A stretch of 9,720 bases of DNA from contig JBBRUV010000179.1 in the NCBI GenBank assembly GCA_038247465.1, positions 1-9,720 of the forward strand, written 5' to 3'. Position numbers and translations under genes: made by a program. This document shows positions 6,573 to 9,720 of this stretch, piece by piece (within the stretch, counting starts at the first letter, position 1; each line of letters begins with the position of its first letter). This DNA is from JBBRNH01 sp038247465 (GTDB lineage: Bacteria; Bacteroidota; Bacteroidia; Cytophagales; Spirosomataceae). The notes beneath the pieces are model-generated. The model made no database searches and was not told where the DNA came from. It saw only the letters and a program-made list of their open reading frames with translations.

Positions 6573-6580
6573 TAGCTTTG
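6573..6580 (+). promoter_or_regulatory. Putative -7 element of the DUF262-DUF1524 gene
   Basis: TAGCTTTG matches TAnnTTTG exactly. TTCG at 6547-6550 lies 22 bases upstream as a poor -33 element. Transcription would start near 6587, leaving a leader of about 14 bases. It suggests that the gene can be transcribed separately from the nuclease-like gene. Confidence 0.4.
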
Positions 6581-6600
6581 CAGACTATTTAGCCAACCAA

Positions 6601-8583
6601 ATGCAGGCCAAAGAAACCCGACTCCGCAACATTTTAGAGGGTCAAAATCAGTACGTTATTCCGCTCTTTCAACGAACGTATAGTTGGGACGACAAGCACT
6701 GGCAAAAACTTTGGGATGATATTGTAGAGATGTTGGATCAGGAAAATCCGCGGACGCATTTCATTGGCTCAATCGTCAGTATGCCAACGGTCTCAGTGCC
6801 GGAAGGCGTGGCTAAATATTTGCTCATTGACGGTCAACAGAGAATAACAACCGTTTTTATTTTGCTGACGTTGCTGCGCGATAAAGCGCAGGCGGTTGGC
6901 GAAGAACGGTTGGCAAACGAAATCAAAGATACATTGTTGGTAAATGGCTATCAGGATGGCAACGATTATTACAAACTGATGCCTACTCAGGCTGACCGGC
7001 AAGCTTATAAAGCGTTAATTGACACGGGAGAACGCAATTCGGAAAGCCAAATTCAACGGGCCTATGACTTTTTCAGTAAGAAAATTAATCAGGCCAAGCC
7101 TGATTTGCGTCGGCTTAAAGAAATCATCCGTACAAATCTCTCATTGGTTAGCATCGTCCTGGATACGGATGACAATCCGCACTTAGTTTTTGAAAGCCTG
7201 AACGCAACGGGCCGACCACTCACCCAAGCCGACCTGATCAGAAATTATTTCTTCATGCGGATTCATGTCTCGCAACAGGATTCAGTTTTTGAGCAGTATT
7301 GGTTTCCGATGCAGACAATGCTGGGCGCAAATCTGAGCGAATTTATTCGTCATTACCTGATGAGTAAAGAGAGTCGGGGCGGAACTATTCGGCAGACTGA
7401 TATTTATCAGACACTTAAAGACAAAGTTTCTGTTGGCAATGCAGTGGCTTATTTGCAGGAGTTACACCGGCACGCTACGTTTTATCAAAAACTGCTTGAC
7501 CCCGTATTAGAAACGCATCTAATTCTTTCCCGACATCTGCATCGGCTAAACCGCATTGAAGTAACAACCGCCTATCCGTTGTTGCTCAACCTCTACAATG
7601 ATTACGACCAGCTACGATTAGCAGAGGCTACGTTTGCTGAGATGCTGAAATTGCTGGAAAACTACCTGATTCGCCGATTCGTGTGCGGTTATCCGACTAA
7701 CCAGTTGAACAAGATTTTTCCAACTGTGTATGCCGCTATTGGGCAATACCCCGAAAATCCGGCTAATGGCCTGAAACAGATACTTCAGACAAAGGGCTAT
7801 CCGCGTGATACTGAGTTTACGCTGCGTTTCAAAGACACTAAATTATACGGTTCGGGAGACCGGCGAGACCGTACCCAATTAGTACTTGAATCGCTCGAAG
7901 AATACTATCAGCACAAAGAGCAAGTGTCGTTTGCGGGATTTACGATTGAACACGTCATGCCTCAAACATTGACCAACTGGTGGCAAGCAGAATTAGGTGA
8001 CGATTGGGCCGAAGTGCACGAGCTACTGTTGCATACAGTTGGTAATCTGACGATTACAGCCTACAATTCTGAATTGTCGAATGATATTTTTCCGAAGAAA
8101 CAAGCGCGATTTTCGCAAAGCCATCTTGAATTAAACCGATACTTTGTTACTCAAACGCACTGGACAGGGCGGCAAATCGAGGAGCGGGCCGTGAGTCTGA
8201 CAACATTGGCATTAGCAATCTGGCCTTATTTTGGGAACGATAACCAGTCGGAAACCGACGGCCCTGTAACTGGCACTACGCCAACCAAACTGACTATCTT
8301 AGGCGAACAGTTTAAAGTTAGTTCTTGGCGAGACGTTCTATTGAACACCTTAAATACAATTGCATTTCTGGAACCCGAAAAGTTTGCGGCTGTTGCAGAC
8401 AGTTTTCCTCACCTTATCACAGCAGATAAAAATAGGCTTCGCGAATATAGGCAACTAACCAATGGTGCTTTCGTAGAAATCAATCTCTCTGCCAAACGCA
8501 TTGAAGGGTTCTGTCGGCAGACCATTCAAACCGCCGGGCTTTCCCCTGAAGACTGGCAGGTATCACATACCAGAAACATCTGA
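6601..8583 (+). CDS. Fused DUF262-DUF1524 restriction protein (GmrSD/SspE type)
   Basis: This 660-residue cytoplasmic protein joins the two halves of the GmrSD type IV restriction family. The N-terminal DUF262 domain (about residues 5-240) has the ParB/sulfiredoxin-like motifs IPLFQRTYSW (20-29) and LLIDGQQRITT (74-84), thought to bind and hydrolyse nucleotides, plus FESLNATGRPLTQADLIRNYF (197-217). The DUF1524 domain (about 430-530) carries an HNH-type nuclease signature: IEHVMPQ (449-455, H451), HTVGNLT (478-484), and NSELSN...FPKK (489-500). Known relatives restrict phages with glucosylated hydroxymethylcytosine (GmrSD), or act in phosphorothioate-linked defence (SspE); no ssp or dnd genes are seen here. 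A further C-terminal domain of about 100 residues (563-660) starts TKLTILGEQFKVSSWRDVL and is not part of the core family. The coding sequence appears intact, with catalytic motifs present. Confidence 0.92.
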   Translation: MQAKETRLRNILEGQNQYVIPLFQRTYSWDDKHWQKLWDDIVEMLDQENPRTHFIGSIVSMPTVSVPEGVAKYLLIDGQQRITTVFILLTLLRDKAQAVGEERLANEIKDTLLVNGYQDGNDYYKLMPTQADRQAYKALIDTGERNSESQIQRAYDFFSKKINQAKPDLRRLKEIIRTNLSLVSIVLDTDDNPHLVFESLNATGRPLTQADLIRNYFFMRIHVSQQDSVFEQYWFPMQTMLGANLSEFIRHYLMSKESRGGTIRQTDIYQTLKDKVSVGNAVAYLQELHRHATFYQKLLDPVLETHLILSRHLHRLNRIEVTTAYPLLLNLYNDYDQLRLAEATFAEMLKLLENYLIRRFVCGYPTNQLNKIFPTVYAAIGQYPENPANGLKQILQTKGYPRDTEFTLRFKDTKLYGSGDRRDRTQLVLESLEEYYQHKEQVSFAGFTIEHVMPQTLTNWWQAELGDDWAEVHELLLHTVGNLTITAYNSELSNDIFPKKQARFSQSHLELNRYFVTQTHWTGRQIEERAVSLTTLALAIWPYFGNDNQSETDGPVTGTTPTKLTILGEQFKVSSWRDVLLNTLNTIAFLEPEKFAAVADSFPHLITADKNRLREYRQLTNGAFVEINLSAKRIEGFCRQTIQTAGLSPEDWQVSHTRNI

Positions 8584-8590
8584 TTATCAA

Positions 8591-9388
8591 TCACTTTTTC
8601 CGATTCTTCCGGCCTTTCGTCACGGTTTCCGTTTGCCGAAACAACAACGAAACGCCTTCCTGTTCCGGGGCTGCATAGGTCAGGCCAATGTATTGGGCTT
8701 GTGGCATTTTGGGTAGAAATACCAGGCCCCGTACCGATTCGCCGGGGGCAACGGTGGTGACTTTCAGGGCTAATTCGCGCCATCGGTAGGCTTCGTAATC
8801 GTAGCGTTGCATCCGGTTGGCAAACGTGCCGTGGTCGGCCGCCCGCTTAATGTTGACAAGTTGATAGGCTGCGTCGTGACTTATCCGGTTGCTGCGCCAT
8901 TCGCCAAAACTCCGGTTGTTGGCTGAACTCGATATATCAGACGCAATGGTAGCCACGAGTAAGACCGTATTAATGATTTTGGCAGTTTTGAGCCGTTTTA
9001 CTTCCCGCTTCTGCTTCAATTCAACGCGCCCGGATTCATAACCGGGGTTAGCCGCAGCGCGCAAATAAGGCAACGTCGGCGTTTTGGGATCAGATAAAGT
9101 ATCCCGACTTTCACCGAGGGCCACTAACCGAAAATCAGCCGGGTTCACATCGAGCGGGAGGGTTGTGTGGTTCTTGATTTCAATATCCAACGCCACGTAA
9201 TCATATTCTTCACGCTCAAACGAGGCTACCACCACCACGTTCCCGCGCTCGGCTTTGGTAACGGCCCGCCCGTCAAGCATCATCATATCGCCCGATGCCG
9301 GTTGCAGCGTCAGCCGCGAAACCGTTGGGGCGCAACTGGCAAGGGTGGTAGTTACTAACGTGGTTATGAGTGCGATGCGGGCGTTCAT
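8591..9388 (-). CDS. Uncharacterised lipoprotein
   Basis: This is a 265-residue predicted lipoprotein. The signal peptide MNARIALITTLVTTTLASC ends in lipobox LASC with C19 as the lipidated residue. After a short linker, a beta-rich N-terminal half (VVVVASFEREEYDYVALDIEI, then a Pro/Asp-rich stretch) suggests an immunoglobulin-like or similar sandwich. A basic stretch (KQKREVKRLKTAK, 125-137) precedes a hydrophobic segment (138-149, IINTVLLVATIA) that could be a buried helix or a membrane-touching helix. A second beta-rich part ends in a basic tail (KGRKNRKK). I recognise no family. The ATG at 9388 is supported by the lipobox placement. The stop lies 7 bases from the stop of the DUF262-DUF1524 gene, which runs the opposite way. 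Confidence 0.75.
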   Translation of the reverse strand: MNARIALITTLVTTTLASCAPTVSRLTLQPASGDMMMLDGRAVTKAERGNVVVVASFEREEYDYVALDIEIKNHTTLPLDVNPADFRLVALGESRDTLSDPKTPTLPYLRAAANPGYESGRVELKQKREVKRLKTAKIINTVLLVATIASDISSSANNRSFGEWRSNRISHDAAYQLVNIKRAADHGTFANRMQRYDYEAYRWRELALKVTTVAPGESVRGLVFLPKMPQAQYIGLTYAAPEQEGVSLLFRQTETVTKGRKNRKK

Positions 9389-9419
9389 GGCCGTCTGTGT
9401 TGGATGAAATTTATAAAAT

Positions 9420-9452
9420 CAAAATTACAGAATTCCGGCAAATACGGCCAAT
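9420..9452 (-). promoter_or_regulatory. Putative promoter of the lipoprotein gene
   Basis: On the minus strand ATTG (9449-9452) is followed after 21 bases by TAATTTTG (9420-9427), an exact TAnnTTTG. Transcription would begin near 9413, leaving a leader of about 25 bases. The elements overlap the last codons of the upstream gene, so the lipoprotein gene may be transcribed both alone and with it. Confidence 0.5.
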
Positions 9453-9720
9453 ACATTTTTTAAATCCTGCTTGTGGGCTTCTACCGCACCCAGCAAAACG
9501 GGCGTTTTTTCTTCTAAACACTGCTCAATTACCAACTGCGGTTTTACCCCCAGCGTTTTCAGTTCGCGGGCCAGCCGGGGATAGTCAATGTCACCATCGG
9601 CGGTAAACGTTTCGGCCCAGATTTCGTTTTTCGATTGGCGCAGGTGAATTTCAACAATGCGTTTGCCGTATAATTTCACCACATCGAACAGCGCGACCTG
9701 TGAGTTACCCGCCCCACGAT
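9425..9720 (-). CDS. Sugar phosphate isomerase/epimerase-like protein, C-terminal part (cut by window edge)
   Basis: The last 98 codons of a gene that enters from the right edge. The readable protein begins RGAGNSQVALFDVVKLYGKR and continues VEIHLRQSKN, with later GDIDYPRLARELKTLG and VIEQCLEE. This pattern of a strand ending in His, a D-I-D-Y element preceding a helix, and a strand ending in E is that of xylose isomerase-like TIM barrels (AP endonuclease 2 family), where the His and Glu coordinate the metal. These enzymes interconvert sugars or sugar phosphates or act on inositol derivatives; the exact substrate is unknown. A GTG at 9682 is an in-frame codon and not a true start, because the open frame and family similarity extend through it to the edge. 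It is followed by the lipoprotein gene after 36 bases, on the same strand. Confidence 0.8.
   Translation of the reverse strand, partial: RGAGNSQVALFDVVKLYGKRIVEIHLRQSKNEIWAETFTADGDIDYPRLARELKTLGVKPQLVIEQCLEEKTPVLLGAVEAHKQDLKNVLAVFAGIL

Noticed and set aside
5935..8583. A complete Dnd/Ssp, BREX or type I-III restriction-modification system
   Set aside because: No methyltransferase, DndB-E/SspA-D, ATPase or helicase gene is present in the window; only the DUF262-DUF1524 protein and the nuclease-like protein are.

Overview
The window looks like chromosomal DNA from a Bacteroidota member of the order Cytophagales, close to Spirosoma, Fibrella or Rudanella. The reasons are the gene content (a Bacteroidota-type ClpS, a RecR, and a paired outer-membrane barrel and PAP2/haloperoxidase lipoprotein), promoter-like sites of the Bacteroidota TAnnTTTG type upstream of several genes, weak Shine-Dalgarno signals, and palindromic intergenic repeats. 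The genus is inferred. No tRNA, rRNA, CRISPR array, insertion sequence or prophage gene was seen.

Layout. Bases 1-767 (minus strand) hold clpS followed by the 5' part of recR, which runs off the left edge; an imperfect inverted repeat fills the gap between them. Divergent from clpS is a 489-residue sodium:solute symporter (871-2340, plus). Next come an anchored extracytoplasmic protein of unknown function (2510-3070), a predicted outer-membrane beta-barrel (3275-4171), and a 515-residue lipoprotein with a complete PAP2 / vanadium haloperoxidase active-site signature (4289-5836). Between the barrel and the lipoprotein lies a compact nested inverted repeat (4176-4273) that carries a textbook four-tract G-quadruplex motif on each strand.

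The region 5935-8583 is the accessory part. It holds a 200-residue protein with PD-(D/E)XK nuclease-like motifs and a 660-residue fused DUF262-DUF1524 protein of the GmrSD / SspE type, a modification-dependent restriction enzyme. Each has its own TAnnTTTG-like site. The large gene looks more A+T-rich than its neighbours, which fits horizontal acquisition of a phage-defence module. Next, on the minus strand and convergent, are an uncharacterised lipoprotein (8591-9388) and the 3' end of a sugar phosphate isomerase/epimerase-like TIM-barrel gene that enters from the right edge.

How the genes work together. ClpS and RecR are housekeeping (N-end-rule proteolysis; recombination repair). The barrel and PAP2 lipoprotein probably act at the outer membrane/periplasm as a pair. 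The DUF262-DUF1524 protein is the most likely defence effector, and its nuclease-like neighbour could be a partner or an independent gene. I found no clearly new multi-gene system. The best leads are the nuclease-like/DUF262-DUF1524 pair with an extra C-terminal domain, and the G-quadruplex-bearing repeat just upstream of the PAP2 gene.
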